Shown here one piece after another: positions 54,170-62,639 of a stretch of DNA of 64,000 nucleotides. Under the pieces are notes generated by a model. The model was not told the origin of the DNA. It searched no databases and was given only the letters and a program-made list of their open reading frames with translations. The translations under genes and the position numbers were made by a program. The first letter of the stretch is position 1. Every line of letters begins with the position of its first letter. This DNA comes from Xanthomarina maritima (lineage in GTDB: Bacteria; Bacteroidota; Bacteroidia; Flavobacteriales; Flavobacteriaceae). The DNA lies in NCBI RefSeq assembly GCF_008084905.1, contig NZ_VSFC01000043.1, forward strand, positions 1 through 64,000, written 5' to 3'.

Positions 54170-55792
54170 ATGACCGATTTTATAAGAAAGCGAGCAGCTA
54201 ATGCTAAAAATGATATCTTATCAGGATTAACAGTTGCTCTAGCTTTGGTGCCAGAAGCTGTTGCATTTGCTTTTGTCGCTGGTGTAGATCCATTAGTAGG
54301 TTTGTATGCTGCTTTTATGATAGGTTTAATTACTTCTATTTTTGGTGGACGACCAGGAATGATAAGTGGAGCCACAGGCGCATTAGCAGTAGTTATGGTA
54401 AGTTTGGTTGCTGAAGGAAATGCTATGGGAGCAGCCGGAGAGCAGTTAGGATTATATTATCTATTCGCTACGGTTATTTTAATGGGAATGATACAAATGC
54501 TGGCTGGTGTTTTTAAATTAGGGAAGTTTGTTCGTCTTATTCCTCATCCAGTAATGATGGGGTTTGTAAACGGTTTAGCCATTGTTATATTCTTGTCTCA
54601 ACTAGGCATGTTTATGACTGTTGAAAATGGCCAAGAAACTTGGTTACAAGGTTCACAATTATGGATTATGATTGGTTTGGTAACTTTAACTATGGGAATC
54701 ATGTTTGGATTACCTAAACTCACTAAAAAATTACCTGAAGCTTTAATAGCTATCTTAGTGGTTTCTGCTATTGTAATTTTTGGAAATTTAGATGTAGCTA
54801 CTGTTGGAAGTTTTATTCGTGATGGAGGTGGAGAAGGTTTAAAAGGAGGTTTGCCAACTTTTCAAACAGATATTTTCTCTAAAGTACCTTTTACATGGGA
54901 AACTTTAATGTTTATTTTTCCTTATGCGTTAATCCTTGCTGCCATTGGTTTGATAGAATCTTTAATGACTTTAAATTTAATTGATGAACTAACCGAAACC
55001 AGAGGAAATTCTAATCGTGAGTGTTTGGCTCAAGGTGGAGCAAACATTGTTACAGGACTTTTTGGAGGAATGGGTGGATGCGCCATGATTGGTCAATCTA
55101 TTATAAATATTAAAGGTGGAGGACGTGGTAGATTATCAGGTATTGTTGCAGCTCTAGCCTTATTAGGATTTATTTTATTTGCTTCTGGACTTATTGAACA
55201 AGTGCCTATTGCAGCTTTGGTAGGCGTTATGTTTATGGTAGTTTTTGGAACCTTTGCTTGGTCTAGTTTTAGAATTATGAATAAGATTCCAAAGACTGAT
55301 TTATTCGTCCTTATTTTAGTGTCTGGACTAACGGTTCTATTCGATTTAGCTATAGCAGTTATAGCTGGTGTTATTGTGAGTGCTCTGGTATTTTCTTGGG
55401 AAAATGCCAAACGAATTCGTGCCAGAAAACGTATTAAAGAAGATGGTACAAAAATTTATGAAATTTGGGGACCTTTATTCTTTGGTTCTATTAAAGCATT
55501 TAACGATAAGTTTGATGTTAAAAACGATCCTGATAAGGTGGAGATTGACTTTATAGAATCTCGTGTAAGCGATCATTCTGCTTTGGAAGCTATTTCTAAT
55601 TTAGTTGAAAGGTATAAAGCTGAAGGAAAACATATCAAACTAAAACATTTAAGTAAAGATTGTAAAGCCTTACTTTATAAAGCAAATCCGAAGTTTAGAG
55701 AAGTGATAGAAGAAGATATAGACGATCCAAGGTATCATTTAGCTGCCAATCCTGAAGATTTCCCGAAGCCACTTTCTCATTATAAACTTTAG
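54170..55792 (+). CDS. SulP-family anion transporter with STAS domain
   Basis: 540 residues. About 12-14 membrane helices carry the SulP signatures DILSGLTVALALVPEAVAFA and GGMGGCAMIGQS. A C-terminal STAS domain (about 430-525; DFIESRVSDHSALEAI) is cytoplasmic. The family moves sulfate, bicarbonate or related anions. The convergent coaD gene ends 5 bp after its stop, with no clear terminator hairpin between. Confidence 0.93.
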   Translation: MTDFIRKRAANAKNDILSGLTVALALVPEAVAFAFVAGVDPLVGLYAAFMIGLITSIFGGRPGMISGATGALAVVMVSLVAEGNAMGAAGEQLGLYYLFATVILMGMIQMLAGVFKLGKFVRLIPHPVMMGFVNGLAIVIFLSQLGMFMTVENGQETWLQGSQLWIMIGLVTLTMGIMFGLPKLTKKLPEALIAILVVSAIVIFGNLDVATVGSFIRDGGGEGLKGGLPTFQTDIFSKVPFTWETLMFIFPYALILAAIGLIESLMTLNLIDELTETRGNSNRECLAQGGANIVTGLFGGMGGCAMIGQSIINIKGGGRGRLSGIVAALALLGFILFASGLIEQVPIAALVGVMFMVVFGTFAWSSFRIMNKIPKTDLFVLILVSGLTVLFDLAIAVIAGVIVSALVFSWENAKRIRARKRIKEDGTKIYEIWGPLFFGSIKAFNDKFDVKNDPDKVEIDFIESRVSDHSALEAISNLVERYKAEGKHIKLKHLSKDCKALLYKANPKFREVIEEDIDDPRYHLAANPEDFPKPLSHYKL

Positions 55793-55797
55793 TTACA

Positions 55798-56253
55798 TTA
55801 TTTCACTCTTACACTATCAGGAACCAAAACGGTATAGTCACCTTTGTTTCTAATTACATCGCGAACAATACTAGAACTGATATAAGAAGTGCTAGCAGCA
55901 GTTAATAAAAAGATGGTTTCTATTTTAGAAAGCATTCTGTTGGTATGAGCAATTGCTTTTTCAAATTCAAAATCAGCAGGATTTCTTAAACCACGTAAAA
56001 TAAATTCGGCATCTATTTCCTTGCAAAAATCGATGGTCATCCCTTTGTAAGTAACAATTTTCACTTTAGGTTCATCCTTAAAAGCTTCTTCAATAAATTT
56101 TTTACGCTCGTCTAGTGAAAACATGTATTTTTTATCAGCATTGATACCAATAGCAATAACAACTTCATCAAAAAGATGCACACCACGTTTTATAATATCG
56201 TAATGACCTAAAGTAAGTGGATCAAAAGATCCTGGAAAAAGTGCTCGTTTCAT
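55798..56253 (-). CDS. coaD: Phosphopantetheine adenylyltransferase
   Basis: 151 residues. The nucleotidyltransferase TxGH motif (LTLGHYD) and the C-terminal SSSIVRDV motif are intact. It makes dephospho-CoA from phosphopantetheine and ATP. A stem-loop (56260-56277) lies 6 bases before the ATG, and TATATTTG (56301-56294, minus) is a matching -7 element, so the stem is in the leader. ddl lies 56 bp upstream on the same strand. Confidence 0.96.
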   Translation of the reverse strand: MKRALFPGSFDPLTLGHYDIIKRGVHLFDEVVIAIGINADKKYMFSLDERKKFIEEAFKDEPKVKIVTYKGMTIDFCKEIDAEFILRGLRNPADFEFEKAIAHTNRMLSKIETIFLLTAASTSYISSSIVRDVIRNKGDYTVLVPDSVRVK

Positions 56254-56259
56254 ATTTAT

Positions 56260-56277
56260 TTCCCACGAAAGTGGGAA
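56260..56277 (-). repeat. Dispersed stem-loop, copy upstream of coaD
   Basis: On the minus strand AGAGAT is followed by TTCCCAC, TTTC loop, GTGGGAA, then ATAAAT and the ATG. Same family as 57291-57308, 60682-60699 and 61893-61910. Confidence 0.8.
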
Positions 56278-56309
56278 TCTCTTTAATTTATATCAAATAT
56301 AAACAATAA

Positions 56310-57284
56310 TTATTTTAGGCTTTCCTCAATGGCATTCTCAAACAATTCAGACAAACTAATTCCAGCAGCTGCAGCTTGTTGAGGTAAGATGCTAGCTTTT
56401 GTTAAACCTGGAACTGTATTCACTTCCAGTAAATGTGGTTCTCCATCTTTAAAAATATATTCACTTCGGCTAAAACCTGTCATTTTTAAAATCTCATAGA
56501 CTTTTTTTGCTACATTATTTACTTTTTCTTCTTGTTCTTTCGTTATTCTAGCTGGTGTAATTTCTTTAGATTCACCTAAATACTTGGCTTTATAATCGAA
56601 GAAATCGTTATCGCTAACTATTTCAGTTATGGGTAAGACTTTTGTTTCTCCTTTGTATTTAATAACGCCAACAGACACCTCAGTGCCATCTAAAAAAGAT
56701 TCGATAATAATTTCGTCGTCTTCTTTAAAAGCCACTTCAATAGCGTTTTGCAAGTCTTCAGTTTTATAAACTTTAGTAATGCCAAAACTACTTCCAGCTT
56801 TATTGGCTTTCACAAAACAAGGCAATCCCACTTTATTTACAATTGCTTGTTCATATATTTTATCTCCTAAATTCACATAAAAACTTTCTGCAGTTTTTAT
56901 TCCGTAAGGTTTTAAAACACTCAAGCAATCACGTTTGTTAAAAGTAAGTGCTGCTTGATACATACCACAACTGGTTTGAGGTATATTTAAAAGCTTAAAA
57001 TAAGCTTGCATGTAGCCATCTTCGCCAGGAGTTCCATGAATGGCGTTAAAAACACAGTCAAATTTAATCTTTGAGTTGTTTATAGTGATGGAAAAATCGT
57101 TTCTATCTACAGGGAATTCTTGGTCTTCATCATCGACATAAACCCATTTATTTTTAAAGATATGAATTCTATAAGCTGCATATTTTTCGTTGTTAAGTGT
57201 CTGGTAAACAACGTTTCCACTTTTTAATGAGATTTCGTATTCGCTGGAGAAACCTCCCATAATAATGGCAATGTTTTTTTTCAT
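56310..57284 (-). CDS. ddl: D-alanine-D-alanine ligase
   Basis: 324 residues with the ATP-grasp layout: N-terminal IAIIMGGFSSEYEISLKSG, the VFNAIHGTPGEDG loop, Lys-containing CFVKANKAGSSFG, and EVNTVPGL near the end. It makes the D-Ala-D-Ala of peptidoglycan. A stem-loop of the coaD type (57291-57308) lies 6 bases before the ATG. It diverges from the PASTA gene. Confidence 0.96.
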   Translation of the reverse strand: MKKNIAIIMGGFSSEYEISLKSGNVVYQTLNNEKYAAYRIHIFKNKWVYVDDEDQEFPVDRNDFSITINNSKIKFDCVFNAIHGTPGEDGYMQAYFKLLNIPQTSCGMYQAALTFNKRDCLSVLKPYGIKTAESFYVNLGDKIYEQAIVNKVGLPCFVKANKAGSSFGITKVYKTEDLQNAIEVAFKEDDEIIIESFLDGTEVSVGVIKYKGETKVLPITEIVSDNDFFDYKAKYLGESKEITPARITKEQEEKVNNVAKKVYEILKMTGFSRSEYIFKDGEPHLLEVNTVPGLTKASILPQQAAAAGISLSELFENAIEESLK

Positions 57285-57290
57285 ATGTAT

Positions 57291-57308
57291 TTCCCAAGAA
57301 AATGGGAA
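57291..57308 (-). repeat. Dispersed stem-loop, copy upstream of ddl
   Basis: On the minus strand TTCCCA, a six-base loop, TGGGAA after AGAGA; a 6-bp stem, 6 bases before the ddl ATG. Confidence 0.75.
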
Positions 57309-57407
57309 TCTCTTTAATTATTAACTAAATTTACAATAAAACCTTTAGTTTATCAGTTAAGCTAAAATATCACAATAAAAGCAAAAGAAAAAACAGTTCT
57401 GTTTTTA

Positions 57408-57415
57408 TATCTTTG
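57408..57415 (+). promoter_or_regulatory. -7 element of the PASTA-rluD unit
   Basis: TATCTTTG matches TAnnTTTG; ATG 57434 is 18 bases downstream. The -33 element is poorly defined. Confidence 0.5.
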
Positions 57416-57433
57416 TTTCACAAATAAATCTAA

Positions 57434-57997
57434 ATGAGCTTTATAAACTTTATAAAAAGTAAAACCTTTTTAAAACAAATAGTATTGGCTGTTGTAGCTA
57501 TATTTATATTGACCTTTATCATGTTGAAATGGTTGAAAGTATCTACTAATCATGGTGAATTTGAAACAGTTCCAGAACTAAAAGGAAAATCTATTAAAGT
57601 TGCAGACATAGAACTAAAAGAAAATAATTTGGTGATGGAAATTTTGGATTCATCCAACTATAATCCAGATTATCCGAAGTTTTCAGTAATAGATCAAGAC
57701 CCAATTGCTGGCGAAAAAGTAAAAGAAAACCGAAAAATATATTTAACTCTAAATCCTTCTGGTTATAGAAAAGTATTAGTTCCAGACTTAAAGGAACGAA
57801 CCTTTAGACAAGCAAAACCTACCCTTGAAGCCTTAGGCTTTGAAGTTGGAAAACTAACTTATATAGATAACATTGCAAAAGATATGGTTTTGGATATGAG
57901 TTTTCAAGGTGAAAACATTAAACCTGGAGATATGCTTCCAAAAACCTCTAAAATCGATTTGGTTTTAGGAAATGGTACCAGACCAACTTCAGAATAG
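57434..57997 (+). CDS. PASTA-domain membrane protein
   Basis: 187 residues. A cytoplasmic start, one membrane helix (about 15-34) and two PASTA domains (about 45-112 and 113-182; FETVPELKGKSIKVADIELK and VLVPDLKERTFRQAKPTLEA). PASTA domains bind muropeptides or beta-lactams. There is no kinase or penicillin-binding domain. Its position beside ddl supports a wall role. rluD begins 1 base after its stop. Confidence 0.9.
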   Translation: MSFINFIKSKTFLKQIVLAVVAIFILTFIMLKWLKVSTNHGEFETVPELKGKSIKVADIELKENNLVMEILDSSNYNPDYPKFSVIDQDPIAGEKVKENRKIYLTLNPSGYRKVLVPDLKERTFRQAKPTLEALGFEVGKLTYIDNIAKDMVLDMSFQGENIKPGDMLPKTSKIDLVLGNGTRPTSE

Positions 57998-57998
57998 T

Positions 57999-59036
57999 AT
58001 GACAGATTATACGCCAGAACAGGAAGGTGACGATGAATTATATGAACATTACACATTTACTGTTGAAAAAGGCCAGAAACCTTTAAGAATTGATAAATAT
58101 TTAATGAATTTTATTGAAAACGCGACGCGTAATAAAATTCAAGCTGCAGCTAAAAATGGCAGCATTTATGTAAACGATGTTCCTGTAAAATCTAATTACA
58201 AGGTAAAACCTTTTGATGTAATTCGAGTACTTTTAGAGCATCCTCCATATGAAAATTTGCTTACTCCAGAGAACATTCCTTTAAACATTGTTTATGAAGA
58301 CAACGATTTACTGGTTGTAAATAAAGAGGCTGGCATGGTTGTGCATCCTGGACATGGCAACTATACAGGAACTTTAATAAACGCCTTGATTTATCATTTT
58401 GATAATCTGCCAAATAATTCGAGCAATCGTCCTGGATTGGTACATAGAATTGATAAAGACACCAGTGGACTTCTAGTAATCGCTAAAAACGAAGAGACCA
58501 TGACACATCTAGCCAAACAGTTTTTCGACAAAACAAGTGAGCGTGAATATGTAGCTATTGTTTGGGGAAATATGGAAGAGGACGAAGGCATCATTGAAGG
58601 CAATATTGGTCGTCATCCAAAAAACAGATTACAAAATACGGTCTTTTTTGGTGACGATGAGGACAAAGGCAAGCCAGCAGTTACTCATTATAAAGTTATA
58701 GAACGATTAGGTTATGTTACTTTGGTGTCTTGTAAGTTAGAAACAGGTAGAACACACCAAATTCGTGTGCACATGAAACATATTGGTCATACCTTGTTTA
58801 ATGATGAACGTTATGGAGGAGAACGTATTTTAAAAGGAACCACCTTTACCAAATACAAGCAGTTTGTAGATAACTGTTTTAAAGTCTTACCAAGACAAGC
58901 GCTTCATGCAAAAACTTTAGGGTTTGTACATCCAAAAACTAAAAAGTTTATGAGTTTCGATACGAAAATACCTGAAGATATGCAGCAATGTATTGAAAAG
59001 TGGAGACACTATGTGAAGCATCAGGAAACGGAGTAA
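57999..59036 (+). CDS. rluD: RluD-type 23S rRNA pseudouridine synthase
   Basis: 345 residues from ATG 57999; an upstream in-frame start inside the PASTA gene is rejected. An S4 domain (about 20-80; PLRIDKYLMNFIENATRNKI) precedes the RluA/D catalytic domain with Asp152 in HRIDKDTSG. It pseudouridylates helix 69 or another 23S site. It forms a two-gene unit with the PASTA gene. Confidence 0.93.
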   Translation: MTDYTPEQEGDDELYEHYTFTVEKGQKPLRIDKYLMNFIENATRNKIQAAAKNGSIYVNDVPVKSNYKVKPFDVIRVLLEHPPYENLLTPENIPLNIVYEDNDLLVVNKEAGMVVHPGHGNYTGTLINALIYHFDNLPNNSSNRPGLVHRIDKDTSGLLVIAKNEETMTHLAKQFFDKTSEREYVAIVWGNMEEDEGIIEGNIGRHPKNRLQNTVFFGDDEDKGKPAVTHYKVIERLGYVTLVSCKLETGRTHQIRVHMKHIGHTLFNDERYGGERILKGTTFTKYKQFVDNCFKVLPRQALHAKTLGFVHPKTKKFMSFDTKIPEDMQQCIEKWRHYVKHQETE

Positions 59037-59095
59037 GTTTTTATATAATTCAACAATAATTAAACATATAAAAAGTTGAAAAATTTTTAGAAAAG

Positions 59096-59130
59096 TTGGT
59101 TATATATATATATATATATATATATATTGC
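59096..59130 (+). promoter_or_regulatory. (TA)13 tract between promoter-like elements
   Basis: The dinucleotide tract covers 59101-59126. TTG at 59096-59098 and TATATTG at 59123-59129 flank it as possible -33 and -7 elements, 24 bases apart, slightly above the usual 17-23. Slippage in steps of 2 would shift this spacer. Confidence 0.6.
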
Positions 59131-59149
59131 ACTAACTTAAACCTACAAG

Positions 59150-60058
59150 ATGATGAAAAACAACCTTTTTTACTTAGCAATATTCATCTCATTATTAACA
59201 AATTTTAGTTGTAGTCATGATGATGACTCAGGCGAACAAGTTGTTGAACCTAGTGACAACTTTTATATTGAAAGTTATCACGGATTTTATGCTCAATACA
59301 ACACCCATTTGTCTACATTTTTTAATTATAGTAATATAATTTCTTTTGAGTATGATGATTCCAACAGAATCTCAAAAAGACATGGAGATATACTATATAC
59401 TGGCTCTGGCAGTGGAGGTGGAGGTTATTTGCACGATTCTCTCTATACAGATTTAGTCTATACAAATAATAAAATACATCTTGAAAGAAAAGTTCTTCCA
59501 TTTATGGGTTATGAAATTCCAGAAAATGAAACCATTATCGAGTTAGATGCTCATAATAGAATGATTAAGAAAATAAGGTTTCAAGAAAATGATTATCCAG
59601 AAAGAGATACTACAAACTACACATATAGCAATGGGAAATTAATGTCATTTGTTAAAACCTCAAATAGAGTTTCAACTATTGGAGATTGGTCTGTACGTTA
59701 TTATCAAGAATCTAATCTGTATTATACCAATGATAATTTAGATAGTATTGTAACCATTTATTCGGGCAAAGAAAGTTCTGTACCATATACGATACTTTCA
59801 AAGAAAGAAACCAAGTATTTCAGTGGTTACGATACTGCTGAAAACCCATTTAGAAAACTTCAAATTTTTGAAGAAACATTCAATAGATCCTTATCTAAAA
59901 ATAATTTCACGGAATATAGAAAAACTTCCAATTCTTACCACTATCCAAATGATGATTATTATCAAACACCAATTTTATACCCAACTCAAGAAGAAGCTTT
60001 TCAAAACTGGAGTTTTGCCTATGATGAAGATGGTGAATGGATTTATAATCAATTTTAA
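59150..60058 (+). CDS. Hypothetical lipoprotein downstream of the (TA)13 tract
   Basis: 302 residues from ATG 59150 (or 59153) with a lipobox (LTNFSC) and then Asp-rich HDDDSGEQ. The body has repeated beta strands with Tyr/Asn/Ser, including YDDSNRISKR and LDAHNRMIKKIRF, which recall single YD-type repeats. No domain is certain. It probably sits at the cell surface. A second lipoprotein follows 22 bp downstream. Confidence 0.82.
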   Translation: MMKNNLFYLAIFISLLTNFSCSHDDDSGEQVVEPSDNFYIESYHGFYAQYNTHLSTFFNYSNIISFEYDDSNRISKRHGDILYTGSGSGGGGYLHDSLYTDLVYTNNKIHLERKVLPFMGYEIPENETIIELDAHNRMIKKIRFQENDYPERDTTNYTYSNGKLMSFVKTSNRVSTIGDWSVRYYQESNLYYTNDNLDSIVTIYSGKESSVPYTILSKKETKYFSGYDTAENPFRKLQIFEETFNRSLSKNNFTEYRKTSNSYHYPNDDYYQTPILYPTQEEAFQNWSFAYDEDGEWIYNQF

Positions 60059-60080
60059 TTTTTATTAAAACCCAAATCTT

Positions 60081-60512
60081 ATGAAAACCTCTATTAAATT
60101 AATTGCATTCATTGCGTTTTTAATTTTAGCCATGTTCCAAACATCATGTAAAAGTGATGATGATAGTGGAGATGAATGCGAGGGTGTTGCTTGCCCAACA
60201 GATGCTCCAGGTCTTTATGTTTATATCATTGATGAAAACCAAGATCCAGTTGCTTTAGATGCTTATGAAGTCATTAATATTGCAACTGGAGAAGTTTTAA
60301 CAACGCTAATTCCACCAGTTATATTTGAGCAATATCAGCAAGCAGGCGAATATCCATTATCTACTGGTCCTTTGGAAATAGGTCAAGAAAGAGATGTTTT
60401 ATTTAAAGGGTTTATTAATGACATAGAAGTCATTAGCAGTAATTATAGGGTAGGAAGAGGCTGTTGTTATTTAGGTGTAGTTTCTGGAGATGTAAATTTG
60501 GTACTTGAATAA
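60081..60512 (+). CDS. Small lipoprotein
   Basis: 143 residues, lipobox MFQTSC followed by KSDDDSGDECEGVACP, close in style to the preceding lipoprotein. Four more Cys (CEGVAC, GCCY) may form disulfides. The remaining part looks like a small beta domain. It has no separate promoter in the 22-bp gap, so it is likely co-transcribed and would follow any switching at the (TA) tract. Confidence 0.82.
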   Translation: MKTSIKLIAFIAFLILAMFQTSCKSDDDSGDECEGVACPTDAPGLYVYIIDENQDPVALDAYEVINIATGEVLTTLIPPVIFEQYQQAGEYPLSTGPLEIGQERDVLFKGFINDIEVISSNYRVGRGCCYLGVVSGDVNLVLE

Positions 60513-60551
60513 AGAAACCACATAAAATAAACACAAAATTACCTAAATTAT

Positions 60552-60606
60552 TAACTTTGCTATAACAGTTTCCATTCGTTAGTTTATAGATTTATATGTA
60601 ACTTTG
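60552..60606 (+). promoter_or_regulatory. Two TAACTTTG elements upstream of yaaA
   Basis: TAACTTTG occurs at 60552-60559 and 60599-60606, both exact -7 consensus matches, without clear -33 partners. Either could start a transcript for yaaA with a leader holding the stem-loop at 60682-60699. Confidence 0.4.
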
Positions 60607-60681
60607 AATCTATAATTAGAGACTTTTAATATCTGTAATTTTTCGTCTTTAATTGAAGTTATTTATTAATCTATAATGAGA

Positions 60682-60699
60682 TACCCACTTTCGTGGGTA
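60682..60699 (+). repeat. Dispersed stem-loop, copy upstream of yaaA
   Basis: TACCCAC, TTTC loop, GTGGGTA, preceded by TGAGA and ending 6 bases before ATG 60706. Base changes on both arms (T-A for the A-T end pair) keep the stem, in contrast to the coaD copy. Confidence 0.8.
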
Positions 60700-60705
60700 A
60701 TAAAT

Positions 60706-61464
60706 ATGAAGCTTGTATTATCACCAGCAAAATCACTCGATTTTGAAAGTAAATTACCAACAACAAAAACATCTGAAGCTCAATTTCTTTCAGATTCAGA
60801 GCGCATTAATAAAGTGTTAAAAAAGAAATCAGCTAAGAGTTTATCGAAGTTGATGAGTATATCTAAAGATTTGTCAGAATTAAACTATCAACGCAATCAA
60901 GACTGGCAATTACCTTTTACAAAAGAGAATGCCAGACCAGCAGTGTATGCCTTTAATGGCGATGTGTATAGAGGCTTGGATGTGTATACTTTAGATACAA
61001 AAAACATTGATAAATTACAGGATACCGTAAGGATCCTTTCTGGCTTATACGGCGTTTTAAAACCATTGGATTTAATGCAAGCCTACAGATTGGAAATGGG
61101 AACGAAACTTTCAATAGGAAGAAATAAAAACCTCTATGAATTCTGGAAAAAGAAAGTCACCAAAGCTTTAAACGACGAGCTAGAAGATAATGAACTTTTT
61201 TTAAATCTGGCAAGTAATGAGTATTTTAAAGCTATTGATGCCAAAGCACTAAAAGTTCCAGTAATAAACATTGATTTTAAAGAACTTAAAAATGGCGACT
61301 ATAAAACCATTGGCATTTTTGCAAAATTAGCAAGAGGCTTAATGGCACGATATATTCTAGAGACCAATGCCAAAACTTTAGAAGATATCAAAGGTTTTAA
61401 TTTAGAAAACTACAGATTTCATGAGCAACTCTCCAAAGAAAACAGTTTGGTCTTTACAAGATAA
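60706..61464 (+). CDS. yaaA: YaaA/DUF328 peroxide-response protein
   Basis: 252 residues from ATG 60706 (MKLVLSPAKSLDFESKLP), chosen because homologues begin so; an upstream ATG at 60676 would read through the stem-loop. The conserved segments PAVYAFNGDVYRGLD and YRLEMGTKLS are present. YaaA binds DNA and lowers free iron damage under H2O2 in E. coli. The last 44 bases overlap the next gene in another frame. Confidence 0.94.
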   Translation: MKLVLSPAKSLDFESKLPTTKTSEAQFLSDSERINKVLKKKSAKSLSKLMSISKDLSELNYQRNQDWQLPFTKENARPAVYAFNGDVYRGLDVYTLDTKNIDKLQDTVRILSGLYGVLKPLDLMQAYRLEMGTKLSIGRNKNLYEFWKKKVTKALNDELEDNELFLNLASNEYFKAIDAKALKVPVINIDFKELKNGDYKTIGIFAKLARGLMARYILETNAKTLEDIKGFNLENYRFHEQLSKENSLVFTR

Positions 61465-61759
61465 TAAACGTACAGAAGAACAACGAGAAGCTTTTAAACC
61501 TACAGGTAAAAAACCGAGAAACAAAACGCTTCAATATATTTTAGTTTTTATTTTAGTTCTTTTAGTGATGAGTTTTTTGCTAATTCAAATCTATGAAGAA
61601 ACTCTAGAAACTTGCATTGTAGATACTTTTTGTATTAACTCTAACGATAACATATTACTTTATACACTCTATGTTTTTGTAAATATGAGTATGGTTATAT
61701 TAGCGATAGCTGGAGCTTATGTTATTGGTAAAAAATTAGGAAATTACTTTAAGGTTTAG
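61421..61759 (+). CDS. Small two-helix membrane protein
   Basis: 112 residues. A basic N-terminus (about 1-38) is followed by two membrane helices (about 39-58 and 80-103) with a short loop holding two Cys (ETCIVDTFC). Function unknown. It overlaps yaaA by 44 bases at its start and the convergent bTHX gene by 11 bases at its end. A short form starting at an internal Met would lose the basic tail, so the overlap is probably real. Confidence 0.7.
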   Translation: MSNSPKKTVWSLQDNKRTEEQREAFKPTGKKPRNKTLQYILVFILVLLVMSFLLIQIYEETLETCIVDTFCINSNDNILLYTLYVFVNMSMVILAIAGAYVIGKKLGNYFKV

Positions 61760-61886
61760 GATTTACTTTTTTATTAACGTTTAATTGATCTTCTAATCTT
61801 TGTTTTTTTTTAATTCGTGGTCGTCTAGCACCAAAAGTACCACGATGAATTTTTCCTCTTTTGGTTTTTTTGTCTCCTTTTCCCAT
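61749..61886 (-). CDS. 30S ribosomal protein bTHX
   Basis: 45 residues, strongly basic: MGKGDKKTKRGKIHRGTFGA then RRPRIKKKQ. This matches the small THX protein that fills a cavity in the 30S head. It is longer than the Thermus peptide, as in other Bacteroidota. An in-frame extension to 61997 lacks conservation. A stem-loop of the coaD family precedes the start by 6 bases. Confidence 0.88.
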   Translation of the reverse strand: MGKGDKKTKRGKIHRGTFGARRPRIKKKQRLEDQLNVNKKVNPKP

Positions 61887-61892
61887 AATAAT

Positions 61893-61910
61893 TCCCCACG
61901 TAAGTGGGAG
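61893..61910 (-). repeat. Dispersed stem-loop, copy upstream of the bTHX gene
   Basis: On the minus strand CTCCCAC, TTAC loop, GTGGGGA after AAGAGA. The outer pairs are imperfect; the core 5-bp stem is kept. Confidence 0.7.
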
Positions 61911-61979
61911 TCTCTTTTTAATTAAACTTACTTTTGTGGTTATAAAATACAATTTTTTGACCTTAAAAACAAGAAAGTT

Positions 61980-62639
61980 TTGTTCAAACACCAGCATCCA
62001 TACAAACCATTTATTCCAAAAAACACTACAAAATTAATAGTTGGTACGTTGCCTCCTCCAAGATTTACAATTGGTAAGTTAAAACCAGAAGATGTTAATT
62101 TTTGTTATGGAAGTAGCGATGGACAATTATGGAAAATTTTAGATGAATTGTTTCAGCTAAACTTAAAGTATGAAACCACAGATGAAGCCATCCATCAACG
62201 TAAACAATTTTTAATTGATAGGAATATTGGAATTTGCGATATCGTTGAATCTGCTGAACGTGAGAAGATTGATGCTTCAGATTTAGGCATGCAAAATGTG
62301 GTATTTAGAGATTTGATAGGTTACTTAAAAGTTTATCCAAAAGTGGAAACCTTATTATTTACAGGAGGTAACAGTAAAAATGGACCTGAATATTTTTTTA
62401 GAAAACATTTAAAAGAATACAATTTAAAACTGGAATTGGTTTCTAAGGAAGTTCCTAGAATTCATCAATTTGAGCTTTTTAATTCAGAACGTATAATCAA
62501 AACAGTTTCTTTAACAGCACCTTCAGGAGCAGCTAATAGAGCAGTTGGTAGTATGCCATTATACAAGCAGCTCAAACAAAAAAATCCAGAATTTAATACT
62601 CTGGATTTTAGAATGATGCAATATCGTGAGTTTTTCTAA
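61980..62639 (+). CDS. Uracil-DNA glycosylase-family protein
   Basis: 219 residues from a TTG at 61980; no ATG or GTG is available before an in-frame stop at 61923. The motif KLIVGTLPPPRF resembles the first catalytic loop of UDG-fold proteins, and SLTAPSGAANRAVGSMP lies where the second loop is expected. A base-excision or mismatch-repair role is inferred. The convergent X-Pro peptidase gene ends directly after its stop. Confidence 0.75.
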   Translation: MFKHQHPYKPFIPKNTTKLIVGTLPPPRFTIGKLKPEDVNFCYGSSDGQLWKILDELFQLNLKYETTDEAIHQRKQFLIDRNIGICDIVESAEREKIDASDLGMQNVVFRDLIGYLKVYPKVETLLFTGGNSKNGPEYFFRKHLKEYNLKLELVSKEVPRIHQFELFNSERIIKTVSLTAPSGAANRAVGSMPLYKQLKQKNPEFNTLDFRMMQYREFF

